Origin: Inia geoffrensis
Lineage: Eukaryota; Chordata; Mammalia; Artiodactyla; Iniidae
Assembly (NCBI GenBank): GCA_036417435.1
Contig: CM070899.1
Span: 156,617,494 to 156,681,493, forward strand
DNA: 64,000 nt
Direction of reading: 5' to 3'
Numbering within the stretch: the stretch's first letter is position 1; each line of letters opens with the position of its first letter. The notes beneath the pieces were generated by a model. That model worked only from the letters and a program-made list of their open reading frames with translations. It was not told where the DNA came from and ran no database searches. The translations under genes and the position numbers were made by a program. This document shows positions 37,661 through 48,418 of this stretch, piece after piece.

Positions 37661-38735
37661 AATGCAAGGGGAAAGCAAATATAGACTGAAGCCTTCACAG
37701 AATCAGTGATTACGAGAGGTGGGAGAGTCCTCGGGAATCATTAGTTCAAACTCTCTTTGTCAACACAGGAAAGATAAGACCTGCAAAGGGCAAAAATCAC
37801 AGAGGTGGTCAATGACTATAACTAAGGTCCATCAAAGAACACAGTCAATGGCCTCCATCTGCTTCCAAATGTTAAAATTTCCTTTTGTTCAGATGGAAGA
37901 ATTTGCTTTGTGATTAGTGAGCTTCCTAATGCTGGAGGTGTGTAAACTTATGCTGAACCTGCTCTAACAGGGGTTCCTGACCTGGCAGGGACCAGATGAC
38001 CTCTCAGGCCCCTCCTTCCTCACAACGATCATGTTTTAGTGACTGTATCTAGGTTACCCCTGCTAACCCAGCTGCAATTTCCACACTATCCACAGACATG
38101 TGAAAGTTGCCACATCAGTGACTCGGAGGTCATCACACATAGTGCTGTCCCCAAGCACACGCCTCTTTTAGTGGCTTTGGTCAGTGAGGGCCCACCATAT
38201 GGCCTGCCCCTACTCCTGCTTCCCATGCCAACTCATCTCTGTAATGCTTGTCAGTATGTGTCCACAGGCAGACGCGGGTCTGGGTATAATTCCCACTCAG
38301 CTCCCTGCTCTTAGATCTGCTCACTAAACCTTAGGGGCAGATCTCTCACTCAAGACCTGCTCCCCTGAACTGGGAGCCATGAAATCTCTCAAAGAAGCCA
38401 AGACTGCAGGAGCTAGGAGCTTTTCTGAGCCATATGGCAGCAGCCACAACACCACTCCTTGGAAACACTGCCAGGGCTCAAAGCCTGCGCTGACACCTCC
38501 TTTCCAAAGCGCCATTTCTCATCACTTGCCGCGCTCACCCCAACTTGACTTCAAACACTGGAGAGAGGGAAAAATAAAGCCAAGAACCCATTTCCTCTCG
38601 CTGCCATTTTTCAGTACAGGCGGGGACAAACTGGTCCAAAAAACTTGGGACAGAGAGCCTGTGTCCAGCTAATCAGACATGGCATTCCTTAGAGTCAAGG
38701 GGCCTGCAGGTCACTGAGGACAACTCCCCAGGATG
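37661..38735. other. Unassigned part of TMED3 intron 1
   Basis: No exon or named repeat recognised; overall unremarkable composition rising in GC toward exon 1. Confidence 0.5.
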
Positions 38736-38739
38736 AAGG

Positions 38740-39560
38740 ACCCGCCACCGGGCATCCGCATCCAGGTAGCGCACCTGCGGCGCTACCTCCCTCCCTGGTT
38801 AGTCGGGCCTGTCTCGAGTGGGCTCTGACTCCCTCGCGGGGAAGTCAGCTGGTCTCTGGTCATTCCCGCCCCCTTCAGCCTCTTCGGCTAATTCCAGCCA
38901 CTCCAGCCTGGGGCGCACCAGTGACCAATGGAGACCTGGAAGGGGGAGAGGAGGCGCTGCCGGGCGCCAGGGCCTCACCTGGTAATCCAGGGAGAACTTC
39001 ACGCCCTGCTCCACGTCCTCGTGGAAGCACTGCTTGGCGTTGTCAGGTAGCTCGAAGGTGAGCTCCGCGCCCCCCGGCCGCTCCGCCTGCAGCAGCAGCA
39101 GCAGCAGCAGCAGAAGGGGCAGCGCGCAGGCGGAGCGCAAGGCCACGCTGCCCATGATGCTCCCGGTCCAGTCCCGTGGGCCGCGGCTCGGGCGTGCGCT
39201 CCTCGCGGGTGGGATGGTGGCCGGGGTACCAGGGATAAGGTGCAGGCACAGACGTGGCGCTTGCGGGGCGCTGCAGTTCCGGGAGGGCGGGACACTCAGC
39301 GCGCAGCCGCGCGCTCGTGGGTGGTCCCAGGACCGAGGCCAGAGAGCGCCGCGGCCTCCCCCCGCCTCTTCTGCCCGCTGCGCCTGCGCGCTGGCTGGGC
39401 TGGCGGAGGGAACACGCCCCTTCCCCCGCCCCGCGCTGTTCCGTTGGGGCGTCTCGGCGAAGGTGAGGCGGGACGACCATCCCCAGCGCGCACCTCCCCG
39501 GAAGGGCCCTCTGCCAACATCCCCGACAGAAGTTTTCTGCATCTTCTGGGACCCGCAGGC
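38740..39560 (-). promoter_or_regulatory. TMED3: TMED3 CpG-island promoter and exon 1 region
   Basis: Strongly GC- and CpG-rich for about 800 bp around TMED3 exon 1, with no TATA box at a sensible position. GC-box-like GGGGCG/GGCGGG words (for example near 39446 and 39468) and a near-palindromic GCGCCTGCGC word resembling an NRF-1 site (about 39379-39390) lie upstream of the start codon. This fits a housekeeping-type dispersed promoter. Start sites are not resolvable from sequence. Some unrelated open frames here arise from high GC. Confidence 0.8.
38979..39155 (-). CDS. TMED3: TMED3 coding exon 1 (signal peptide and start of GOLD domain)
   Basis: Encodes residues 1-59. The start at 39155 is chosen because it begins a classical signal peptide ([13 protein letters not shown], then a leucine run, then QAERPGGA with likely cleavage before AELTFEL), which is how TMED3 begins; the frame is also open upstream but without homology. 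Mature protein starts with [17 protein letters not shown]. Donor GATTACCAG|GTGAGG is phase 0. Codons 15-22 are a pure (CTG)8 run, making the hydrophobic core a coding trinucleotide repeat; the 220-residue total is about three residues longer than human TMED3 as I recall it, consistent with this run. Confidence 0.96.
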
Positions 39561-40318
39561 TTGAGTGTTACCCGGAATTGGCCCAGGTCCACGCAGCCCG
39601 TCCTCTCTGGCTGCAGCAGCACGAATCCCACGGGATTTTACAAGGTACAGGCTCTGCTTCTGACTGGCTCTGTAACTTTTCTCACGCTTCTCTGGAGAAT
39701 TAGTCTCCTGGTCTAGAACTGGGTGTGCCCAAACCTACTATCCACAATAGCAAGGAAGGCTAGAGGAAAGATATGCAAACTCTGGGGACCCAATTAACAC
39801 CACCTTTCTCATTCCCATCCCCTTCCCAAGGTGAAAAAGTATGCCACAGGTGCAGGGGGGTTGATTGGTGAGAGTAAGTAAAACCCTACAATTACATCTG
39901 TTCTGGGGAAAGCCGGCAGGCGTGCTCACACACAAAGCTTCCTGAAGCTTCCTGAAGATACGAGTACAAGTCTCTCACTCAGGGATTTCAGGTATCTCTT
40001 GGTTGTCTGGATAAGTTGAAGGTTCTTCTGGGACAAAACAATCTTTTTTTTTTCCCTTTGACTTCTCAAAAGCGCTGAAAGCAGATAAATTAATTTACTC
40101 TCTTATCTATTACCATTGACCTAAGAAGATATTTTGTATAATCATTACTATAGCGTTTTATATTCACTATGATCAGGTAAAGACAAAAAACGATTGTAGT
40201 CTCGCTACTCAGTAAAGAATTTTTTTCTGAACATCATTAGGTGAGATGTATCTTGATTTTAGCAAAGAATTGTACTGGCTATATAGGTCTCCACGTGGAT
40301 AAGACCGAAGTGTCCTGT
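39560..40318. other. Unassigned spacer upstream of TMED3
   Basis: AT-rich after the CpG island; no gene or named repeat recognised. Confidence 0.5.
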
Positions 40319-41433
40319 CACTTAAAAAGCTTTTGCACAGCAAAGGAAATCATAAACATGATGAAAAGACAACCCTCAGAATGGGAGAAAATATTTGCAA
40401 ATGAAGCAACTGACAAAGGATTAATCTCCAAAATATACAAGAAAAAACCCAATCCAAAAATGGGCAGAAGACCTAAATAGACATTTCTCCAAAGAAGATA
40501 TACAGATTGCCAACAAACACATGAAAGAATGCTCAACATCAGTAATCATTAGAGAAATGCAAATCAACGCTACAATGAGGTGTCACCTCACACCAGTCAG
40601 AATGGCCATCATCAAAAAATCTACAAACAGGAAATGCTGGAGAGGGTGTGGAGAAAAGGGAACCCTCTTGCACTGTTGATGGGAATGTAAATTGATACAG
40701 CCACTATGGAGAACAGTATGAAGGTTCCTTAAAAAACTAAAAATAGAACTAGCATATGACCCAGCAATCCCACTACTGGGCATATACCCTGAGAAAACTG
40801 TAATTCAAAAAGAGTCATGTACCACAGTGTTCATTGCAGCTCTATTTACAATAGCCAGGACATGGAAGCAACCTAAGTGTCCATCGACAGATGAATGGAT
40901 AAAGAAGATGTGGCACATATATACAATGAAATATCAGCCATAAAAAGAAACGAAATTGAGTTATTTGTAGTGAGGTGGATGGACCTAGAGTCTGTCATAC
41001 AGAGTGAAGTAAGTGAGAAAGAGAAAAACAAATACCGTGTGCTAACACGTATATGTGGAATCTAAAAAAAAAAAAAAAAGAACTGGTTCTGAAGTACCTA
41101 GGGGCAGGACAGGAATAAAGATGCAGATGTAGAGAATGGACTTGAGGACACGGGTAGTGGGAAGAGTAAAGCTGGGACAAAATGAGAGAGTGGCATGGAC
41201 ATAAATACACTACCAAATGTAAAATAGATGGCCAGTAGGAAGCAGCCACATGGCTCAGGGAGATCAACTCGGTGCTTGTGTTCACCTAGAGGGGTGGGAT
41301 AGGGAGGGTGGGAGGGAGACGCAAGAGGGGAGAGATATGGGGACATATGTATATGTATAGCTGATTCACTTTGTTATAAAGCAGAAACTAACACACCATT
41401 GTAAAGCAATTATACTCCAATAAAGATGTTTAA
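40319..41433 (+). mobile_element. LINE-1 3' part, forward
   Basis: From ACTTAAAAAGCTTTTGCACAGC in ORF2 through the C-terminal ORF2 region (interrupted by frameshifts) and 3'UTR to AAGCAATTATACTCCAATAAAG and an A-rich end. No matching TSD is found at the two edges, and at its 3' end it runs straight into a reverse LINE-1. Confidence 0.92.
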
Positions 41434-41995
41434 AAAAATTCTGATCTCTATGTCTGTGAGTCTGTTTCTGTTTTATAGACAGGTTCATTTGTGCCATATT
41501 ATAGATTCCACATCTAAGTGATATATGATATTTGTCTTTCTCTTTCTGACTTTCTTCACTTAGTATGCTAATCTCTAGTTACATCTATGTTGCTGCAAAT
41601 GGCATTATTTCATTCTTTTTTATGGCTGAGTAGTATTCCATTGTATATATGTACCACATATTTATCCCTTCATCTGTTGAGGGACATTTAGGTTGTTTCC
41701 ATAATTTGGCTGTTGTGAATAGTGCTGCTGTGAATGTAGGGATGCATGTATCTTTTTGAATTATAGTTTTGTCTGGGTATATACCCAGGAGTGGCATTGC
41801 TGGATCATATGGTAATTCTATCTTTAGTTTTCTGAGGAACCTCCATACTGTTTTCCATAGTGGCTGTACCAACTTACATTCCCACCAGCAGTGTAGGAGG
41901 GTTACCTTTTATCCACACCTTCTCCAGAATTTGTTATTTGTAGACTTTTTAATGATAGCCATTCTGACCGGTGTGAGGTGGCACCTCATTTTAGG
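41434..41995 (-). mobile_element. LINE-1 ORF2/3'UTR fragment, reverse
   Basis: Starts within the reverse 3'UTR (TCTATGTCTGTGAGTCTGTT) and continues through the ORF2 C-terminal region; the frame 41585-41872 (minus) still reads as ORF2. It breaks off near 41995 in the middle of ORF2. It belongs to a different subfamily from the forward copy to its left. Confidence 0.9.
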
Positions 41996-42307
41996 AATAC
42001 TAAACACTTTTAGTTTTATAAATGAAGGATAAAAAAGATGAAGATATGAATTTTTAGAGTAACAATTCATGTTTCTGCATTGGGAGACTTAATCTTTTAA
42101 AATGTTAATTTGCACTGAAATAACTAAATGTCAAAGAATCCCAGCCATAATCTCAGAACATTTTTAACATTTAATATAATGATTTTACGAAATAATTTGT
42201 CCAATGAGAATTGAGAATGAATGTGACTCACCATTTGTGAAAGTGAGTTAAAACCCTACAGTAATTAAAATAGATGCTCTGATATGGAACAGAAAGACAA
42301 ATACACT

Positions 42308-42367
42308 AATGGAATGTAATACAATGGAACAGAATGGGGTGGAATGAAGTGGGATGGGATGAAATGA
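42308..42367. repeat. Degenerate (AATGG)n pentamer array
   Basis: Twelve pentamers in one phase, e.g. AATGG AATGT AATAC AATGG, most differing from AATGG by one or two bases. Same unit as GGAAT-type satellites. Confidence 0.85.
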
Positions 42368-43010
42368 GGGAGTTTAGAAACAGACTCAAGAATTTTAAAA
42401 GCAAGAATTTAGCATGTTACAAAGATTTTAAATCAGTGAATGATATTAGGATACTTTTAGCTTCAAGTAAATTTTTTAAACTCCAACTAGATTATATATA
42501 ACCTATATTAAATAGACTATAGAATTCTAAAATATACTACTCATATATATCAAAAATATACTGTTGAATATAGCAGAAAGTTCAGAAGTGAATTCAGCTT
42601 CAGGCATAGTGTGATAAGGGCTCCAGTCCATTTCCCTACTTTTCTCTTGGCTACTCCCTCCTCTGCATGTTGGCTTTATTCTTAGGCTCTATTATTTTAT
42701 TGTCACAAAAAGGTTGTCAAACCAAACAAACAAGCTTGAGCAACCTGTTTATTTAGTCATGTCTATCAGAAGGAAGAGAAATATTTCCTTCACTCATGAC
42801 CTGTATGTCCTTTCCTTCAGTACAATTGGGCCAACTTAGGTCATGTGCCCGTATCTGTATCTAAGCCACTGACAAGGGGAAAGTCATGTACTGATTGGCT
42901 TAGGCTGGATCCTTTAGCCAATCACTGATAAGAATAGGGCTTGTCATAATTAACTCAGACCAATCAGGGCTTCCATTGGAGCTCGGGATGAAGTCAAAAG
43001 GGCTGCAAGG
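42368..43010. other. Unassigned spacer
   Basis: AT-rich with two CCAAT-containing palindromic-looking words near 42890-42970; possibly an unnamed old repeat. Confidence 0.4.
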
Positions 43011-43211
43011 GGCTTCCCTGGTGGCGCAGTGGTTGAGAGTCCGCCTGCCGATGCAGGGGACACGGGTTCATGCCCCGGTCTGGGAAGATCCCACATGCCG
43101 CGGAGCGGCTGGGCCCGTGAGCCATGGCCGCTGAGCCTGCACGTCCAGAGCCTGTGCTCCGCAACGGGAGAGGCCACAACAGTAGGAGGCCCGCGTACAG
43201 CACAAAAAAAA
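43011..43211 (+). mobile_element. CHR-2 SINE
   Basis: Near-consensus forward copy with a short A12 tail and a perfect 15-bp TSD (AAAAGGGCTGCAAGG) at 42996-43010 and 43212-43226. Looks like one of the youngest insertions in the window. Confidence 0.96.
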
Positions 43212-43538
43212 AAAAGGGCTGCAAGGATACAGGTTGACTGACTACATACACAAAATCAGGATCTAATGGGAAGGAGAAGGGAGGATCAAACTGGGTAGGC
43301 AACAATATCCAACTGAAGCAAAGAAAAGATTAAGTACTGATTAAATTGTAATGGATTATTTAAAAATGTATTTAGACCCTTACCTCTCACCCCATGAGAA
43401 ATAATTTTTGCTCTAGGTCAGGAGTGTCCGTGATTCTGGGTCCATCATCCCAGAGGAGGCAGAGGACTCCAGAAGGGACAGCCAGGTGGGCTTCTTTCAT
43501 CAGGCTGCTATTTGGACTGGTTCACACTGGCAAGACCT

Positions 43539-44010
43539 TGTCCATGAGAAAACTAATCAGTAGTCAATCTAAGAAAAAATGGGAAATTTTATTCGAGCCA
43601 ATCTGAGTATTATAACCCAGGAGACAGTCTCTCCAAGAGTTCTGAGAACTGTTCCAAAGAGGTAAAGGAGGAAGCTAGCCAAAATGTGATCTGGGCAAAG
43701 GGGGTACCTGCAGTCAAGCACACATCTTTCTCAGTAGAAGGTTGCTGCGAGTCACAAGGAGCAGACATCTTGGTTAATGGTTTTCTGCTTTTCTAAGTAT
43801 GGGAAGATCCAAGAATCCAGGTTCATAAAAAATTTCTGCTAAAGATACTATCTGAGGGCCGGTTCTGTCAATTTTCCCAGAGCACAGAGTGCCTCATCCT
43901 GATCTTCGCCCTGAATTCCTTTCAGGGTGTGTCGTAGGTCAGCAACTGCAGTGGTGAATGACTTGATTCTTGCAGAGCTAGAGATGGTGGGCAACAGTCT
44001 TTATTTGACA
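43539..44010 (-). mobile_element. Endogenous retrovirus LTR A
   Basis: About 472 bp, minus orientation, running from TGTCAAATAAAG (44010 leftward) to CTCATGGACA (43539), i.e. TG...CA. A polyadenylation-type AATAAA lies near its end. Just outside the TG end is a purine-rich AAAAGGGAAGGG resembling a polypurine tract, as expected of a 3' LTR with internal viral sequence to its right. It shares collinear blocks along its whole length with LTR B at 46059-46930, which is in the opposite orientation. Confidence 0.8.
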
Positions 44011-44760
44011 GTCCCTTCCCTTTTACTCTTTTTTTTTTTTTTTTTTTTTTTTGCGGTACGTGGGCCTCTCACTGTTGTGGCCTCTCCCGTTGCGGAGCAC
44101 AGGCTCCAGACGCGCAGGCTCAGCGGCCATGGCTCACGGGCCCAGCCGCTCCACGGCATGTGGGACCTTTCCGGACCAGGGCACGAACCCGTGTCCCCTG
44201 CATCAGCAGGCAGACTCTCAACCACTGCGCCACCAGGGAAGCCCCCTTTCACTCTTAAGTTCAACCAACGTTTGGGGAGCATTTTGTGACCAATTTGTCC
44301 CATGGCACTAGGAATGCTCATTCCCAGGTCAAGTGAGGATTTTGTTGAAAGGTCACTTTACGTGCTATTACTGGACTAGGCTCTGTTGGCAATAGCCAGA
44401 AGCCTCTGGATCACCTGTCTTACTAGTCTGTTATGGTCTAGGAAATGGTTCCCTCTTATTGCTTCTTCCCATATCTAGAGTTACACTATTACAATCGTTG
44501 ATCTTATAGAACTATATATTTTGATCAATCATTGCAAACTGCCTAATCATCATTAATTTTATCTGTGGCTCAGTCACACATTTGGTAATGCAATAAACAA
44601 TGATCTTGTGAAATAGGGAGAATACAAGTAATATAACTAGCGACATTCATAGGTCATAAGGATTTAAGCTAAGAACTTCCATTAGGTGAGGCCCAGTATC
44701 TCCCAAGGTTCCTGCCATTTGGGAGGTCTGGTTAACATTTAATGCAGTTGCACAGTGCAC
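44011..44760 (-). mobile_element. Possible internal (env-end) retroviral remnant
   Basis: Lies on the side of LTR A where env and the polypurine tract would be (44011-44030, then 44244-44760 after the SINE). It has no long open frame and many stops. The assignment rests on position and a general resemblance, not on conserved protein motifs. Confidence 0.4.
44031..44243 (-). mobile_element. CHR-2 SINE next to LTR A
   Basis: Reverse copy; its poly(A) is the T22 run at 44031-44052. TSD with one mismatch (CCCTTTTACTCTT at 44018-44030; CCCTTTCACTCTT at 44244-44256). Confidence 0.95.
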
Positions 44761-45224
44761 ACCGGAGTGAGGGGGTGGAGATGGAGGTCAGAGGACAGAG
44801 AGAAAGGTTTGATGTTTCAATTTTTCTTGTCTTGCCTTAAAATGTGAATTTTTATTTCATCAACCTTGACCTCTTCCATCCTTTCACTTCTTTCTTTTCT
44901 CTTCCTCTCCCCCGACCCCAATCCTCATGCGTAATGATTACCCTTTTCTCTGATGAAAATTGCTAGATTTTTAACTCTGTGCTTTCATTCGGTCTACTGG
45001 AATTGGATCACAACATCACCTTCAGCTAAGGTGTCCTGGTGAGAATTACCAGACGCTTATTCCTGTGTTGTCTTACTAGATAATGCTACAGCTCTAAAAT
45101 ACTTACCTCCTTTCTTTTTCTGAGATCTGCTTATTCTTGATGTCTTGCCACAGATAAATTCCAAGTGTGAGCAAGTTTTCTTCCTTCCTACTGCATGCAT
45201 GCCATTTTGTAACTTGGACCATAG
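44761..45224. other. Unassigned spacer between LTR remnants
   Basis: Pyrimidine-rich section; no clear identity. May be retroviral internal sequence too decayed to recognise. Confidence 0.4.
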
Positions 45225-45742
45225 TGTTGCAGGAAGGGGAGCCCCTTCAACGGCCCAAGAATGGACTCTTGTCTAACACTCGGAAATGAATTGTCTGAGG
45301 AGACACACATGCCGACAAAGCAGGACACTACTGGGAAGGGAAGCCCGGGCGGAGGGCAGCAGGGTAAGGGAACCCAGGGGGACTGCTCTGCCATGTGGTT
45401 TGAAGTGTCGGGTTTTATGGTGATGGGATTAGTTTCCAGGTTGTCTCTGGCCAATCATTCTGACTCAGGGTCCTTCCTGGTGGCACATGCATCGCTCAGC
45501 CAGGATGGATTCCAGCGAGGAGGATCCTGAGAGGTTGGTAGGATATATGGACTGGTGTCTCTTTTGACCTTTCCTGAATTCTTCCAGTTGGTGGTAGCTT
45601 GTTAGTTCCACGTTCCTTACCAGGACCCCCTGTGGTAAGGTAACTCATGCAAGTAGTTACTATCCTGTTTGGCCAAGGCTGAGCGTTTTCCATCAGTGGT
45701 TCCCCTAACAATAGGACAGGGACTGCTGTGAATTTCACCTCA
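45225..45742 (-). mobile_element. LTR C, a different ERV family
   Basis: Read on the minus strand, it has a CATAAAACCCG promoter-like word, a GC-rich R-like part (GGGTTCCCTTACCCTGCTGC), GGACAATTCATTTCCGAGTG and a CTTCCTGCAACA end at 45225. This resembles the U3-R-U5 order of a gammaretrovirus-like LTR. The 5' boundary (near 45742) is approximate. The polyadenylation AATAAA appears mutated. It is not the same LTR family as A and B. Confidence 0.55.
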
Positions 45743-46058
45743 TTAACCTTTGGATGTGAGACATGTCACATTGCTTTACTTTGCTAAATCAAGTTACAAT
45801 TGACGGTATTTCCCGACCCCTCCTTCCCAACACTGATAAGAGAACCCATCTCAGCCACGGTGGAACACTCTCTCCACTGTGTCCTGTAGATGCCAGTGCA
45901 CAGCCTTCAGGCCCAGGGAGCCCTGGGATCCTTGTGCCGATGTGCTCACTGTCCAAAGCTCCAGTGTTTCTTCAAGGCAAGTGCCTCAGCTGCCCTCCTG
46001 CCCAGCTGGATCCAGGCCCATTCTCTCAAGATGCACATGTCAACTACAAATTGGCACT

Positions 46059-46930
46059 TGTCAGTGGGCACTTGCCATCTACCTCTACAAGGATTAAAGC
46101 AGGTGCCGCTGCAGCTGCTGACTTTCAACACTCCCTGAAAGGGATTCAGGGTGGAGATCAGGAACGAGGCCCTCTGTGCTCTGGGAAAAACTGGGAGAGC
46201 AGGTCTTAAGATAGTGAGGTATTTTCAGGAGCCAATTTTATGAGCCCAATTCTTGCATCTCCTCATATCTAGAAAAGCACTAAATTCCTTCGTGTCCTCG
46301 TGACTAGCAGTAACCCTCAGGAGACTAGCAGAGCCTTCTGCAAAAAATATGTGCTTGGGCTTCCCTGGTGGTGCAATGGTTAAGAATCTGCCTGCCAATG
46401 CAGGGGACACGGGTTCGAGCCCTGGTCCGGGAAGATCCCTCATGCCGCGGAGCAACTAAGCCCGTGCACCCCAGCTATTGAGCCTGCGCTGTAGAGCCCA
46501 CAAGCCACAACTACTGAGCCTGTGTGCCACAACTACTGGAGCCCACATGCCTAGAGCCCGTGCTCTGCAACAAGAGAAGCCACCGCAATGAGAAGCCCAT
46601 GCACCGCAACGAAGAGTAGCCCCTGCTCACCGCAACTAGAGAAAGCCTGTGCACAACAAAGACCCAACTCAGCCGAAAACAAACAAATAAATTTATTTTT
46701 AAAAAAACAGTGCAAACTGCCAAGTATATTAAAATATATATATATATGTGCTTCATTGTATGTACACCCCCTTCACCAAAATCACATATATACTGACCTT
46801 CCCCCCTGCCTCTTTGGAGCAGTTTCTCAGAGCTATGTGAAATGCTGTCTCCCAGGCTGCAGTCCTCATTTTGCCCCAAATAAAACTTAACTCGCAACTC
46901 TCACGTTGTACATTTTTTTAAGTCAACACA
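46059..46930 (+). mobile_element. Endogenous retrovirus LTR B, split by a SINE
   Basis: Plus-oriented relative of LTR A. Shared blocks occur in the same order: CTGAAAGGGATTCAGGG, CTCTGTGCTCTGGGAAAA, CTAGAAAAGCA, CTCTTTGGAGCAGTTTCTCAGAG, then CCAAATAAAAC near the end. Without the CHR-1-like SINE (46357-46741) it is about 487 bp, close to LTR A's 472 bp. The boundaries are inferred from that alignment. No polypurine tract or PBS is obvious beside it, so it may be a solo LTR. Confidence 0.75.
46357..46741 (+). mobile_element. CHR-1-like SINE inside LTR B
   Basis: Starts GGGCTTCCCTGGTGGTGCAA and ends in an AAATAAATTTATTTTTAAA tail followed by a (TA)n run. TSD ATATGTGCTT at about 46347-46356 and 46744-46753. 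Confidence 0.92.
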
Positions 46931-47221
46931 CATCTAGCCACCCCCCTCTAAGGTTTTGCTCTGGAAAGGAGCAAGTTCCACACAAGGGACCCCAACTTCT
47001 GAGCCTCCTATAATCTTGGGAATGTACTCCCTCACTCAGGGTGGGGTGGGGGGGGCTTGTCCCTCATCACACCTCCACCTCCCCCAGCACTTTCTTCTCC
47101 TCCCAGGGGGTCCCTCCTAATCTCTCCTCAGAGGAGCTGGAAACAACATTGACCTCCCTTTCCTGCAGACAGAAGTGAGGAAAAGACATGCTGAAACTAG
47201 TCCTTTCCCCTCCCCCACTTT

Positions 47222-47763
47222 TTAAAAAATTTTTAATGAAGTATAGTTGCTTTACAATGTTGTGTTAGTTTCTGCTGTACAGCAAAGTGAATCAGCTATA
47301 CATATACATATATCCCCTGTTTTTTTGGATTTCCTTCCCATTGAGGTCACCACAGAGTACTGAGTAGAGTTCCCTGTGCTGTACAGCAGGTTCTCATCAG
47401 TTACCTATTTTATACAGAGTAGTGTATATATGTCGATCCCAATCTCCCAATTCATCCCACCCCCGCTTCCCCCCTTGGTATGCATAAGTTTGTTCTCTAC
47501 ATCTGTATCTCTATTTCACTTTTGCAAATAAGTTCATCTCTACCATTTTTCTAGATTCCAAATATAAGCGATATTATACGACATTTGTTTTTCTCTTTCT
47601 GACTTAACTTCACTCTGTATGACAGTCTCTAGGTCCATCCAGGTCTCTGCAAATGGCACTATTTCCTTTCTTTTTACGGCTGAATGATATTCCATTGTAT
47701 ATATGTAAATACCACATCTTCTTTATCCATTTGTCTGTTGATGGACACTTAGGTTGCTTCCCT
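47222..47763 (-). mobile_element. LINE-1 3' end, reverse
   Basis: From reverse 3' tail TTTAATGAAGTATAGTTGC through TTCTGCTGTACAGCAAAG, 3'UTR and the extreme C-terminal ORF2 (GGTCCATCCAGGTCTCTGC, TGATGGACACTTAGGTTGC). 5'-truncated at about 47763. Confidence 0.92.
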
Positions 47764-48412
47764 TTTCTCCCCCTTGTTAACTGTAGTGTAAGCCTGACAG
47801 CTGGCTTTTCTTTTTGTCATGCAAGTGCCTGACTTAATTTTGATGGCTGAGGCATCCATTTCAAAGGTGGCCTCCACCTCAGAGATGGCTATCTCAATAA
47901 ATACACATTGCCAGCCACAAAGGACTAAATAAAGAGCCAGGTCATGCCCCCACCCACACCCCAACTTTGTTTTAGAGATCTTGGTTGATTTCAGTGACTG
48001 ACCATTTGGGCCCCTTGTTTTTTCTCTTCTCACACTTTAAATTCCTTCTCTTATGTTTTAAATTCACTCATAAAGAGGGAGCCCATGAAACCCTAGGTCC
48101 TCAGCTTGGACCCCAATAAAAGCAGAACCCCAGGCCTGGGCCCTCTGTCTACCCACAGCCTCACTGTGTGACCCCAGGTGTGCCACGTAATTTCCAGGAC
48201 CTTTTTTTTTTAACCAAAAAAGAAACTATAATGCCTGTGTAGTTAAAAATTCATTTTTTAAATCACGTGTACATAAAATAGTAGGTGTTTGCTCAGGTCG
48301 ATGTTACCAGGCAGTCATGCCAAACCCATCTTAAGGAAAAGGTAATATTTATAATTGAGATTTCACTAAGAAAAATGGGAAATACTTACTATTGAAGGAT
48401 TGTAATAGATCT
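47764..48412. other. Unassigned spacer beyond the ANKRD34C 3' end
   Basis: No coding signal. A CCCAATAAAAGC word near 48112 resembles an LTR/polyadenylation segment, but no LTR borders are visible. Confidence 0.4.
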
Positions 48413-48418
48413 TTTATT
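48413..48418 (-). terminator. ANKRD34C: Candidate distal ANKRD34C polyadenylation signal
   Basis: AATAAA on the minus strand, about 3.4 kb after the ANKRD34C stop, at the far edge of a repeat-poor block. A nearer AATAAA lies at 51422-51417. Which is used cannot be told from sequence. Confidence 0.4.

Noticed and set aside
38799..39542. 247-codon frame covering TMED3 exon 1 and upstream sequence
   Set aside because: Only the 59 codons from 39155 to 38979 match a p24 protein. The upstream extension is GC-driven read-through of the CpG island, and the part beyond 38979 is intron.
39034..39716. 176- and 158-codon plus-strand frames opposite TMED3 exon 1
   Set aside because: Shadow frames of the CpG island without homology or splice support.
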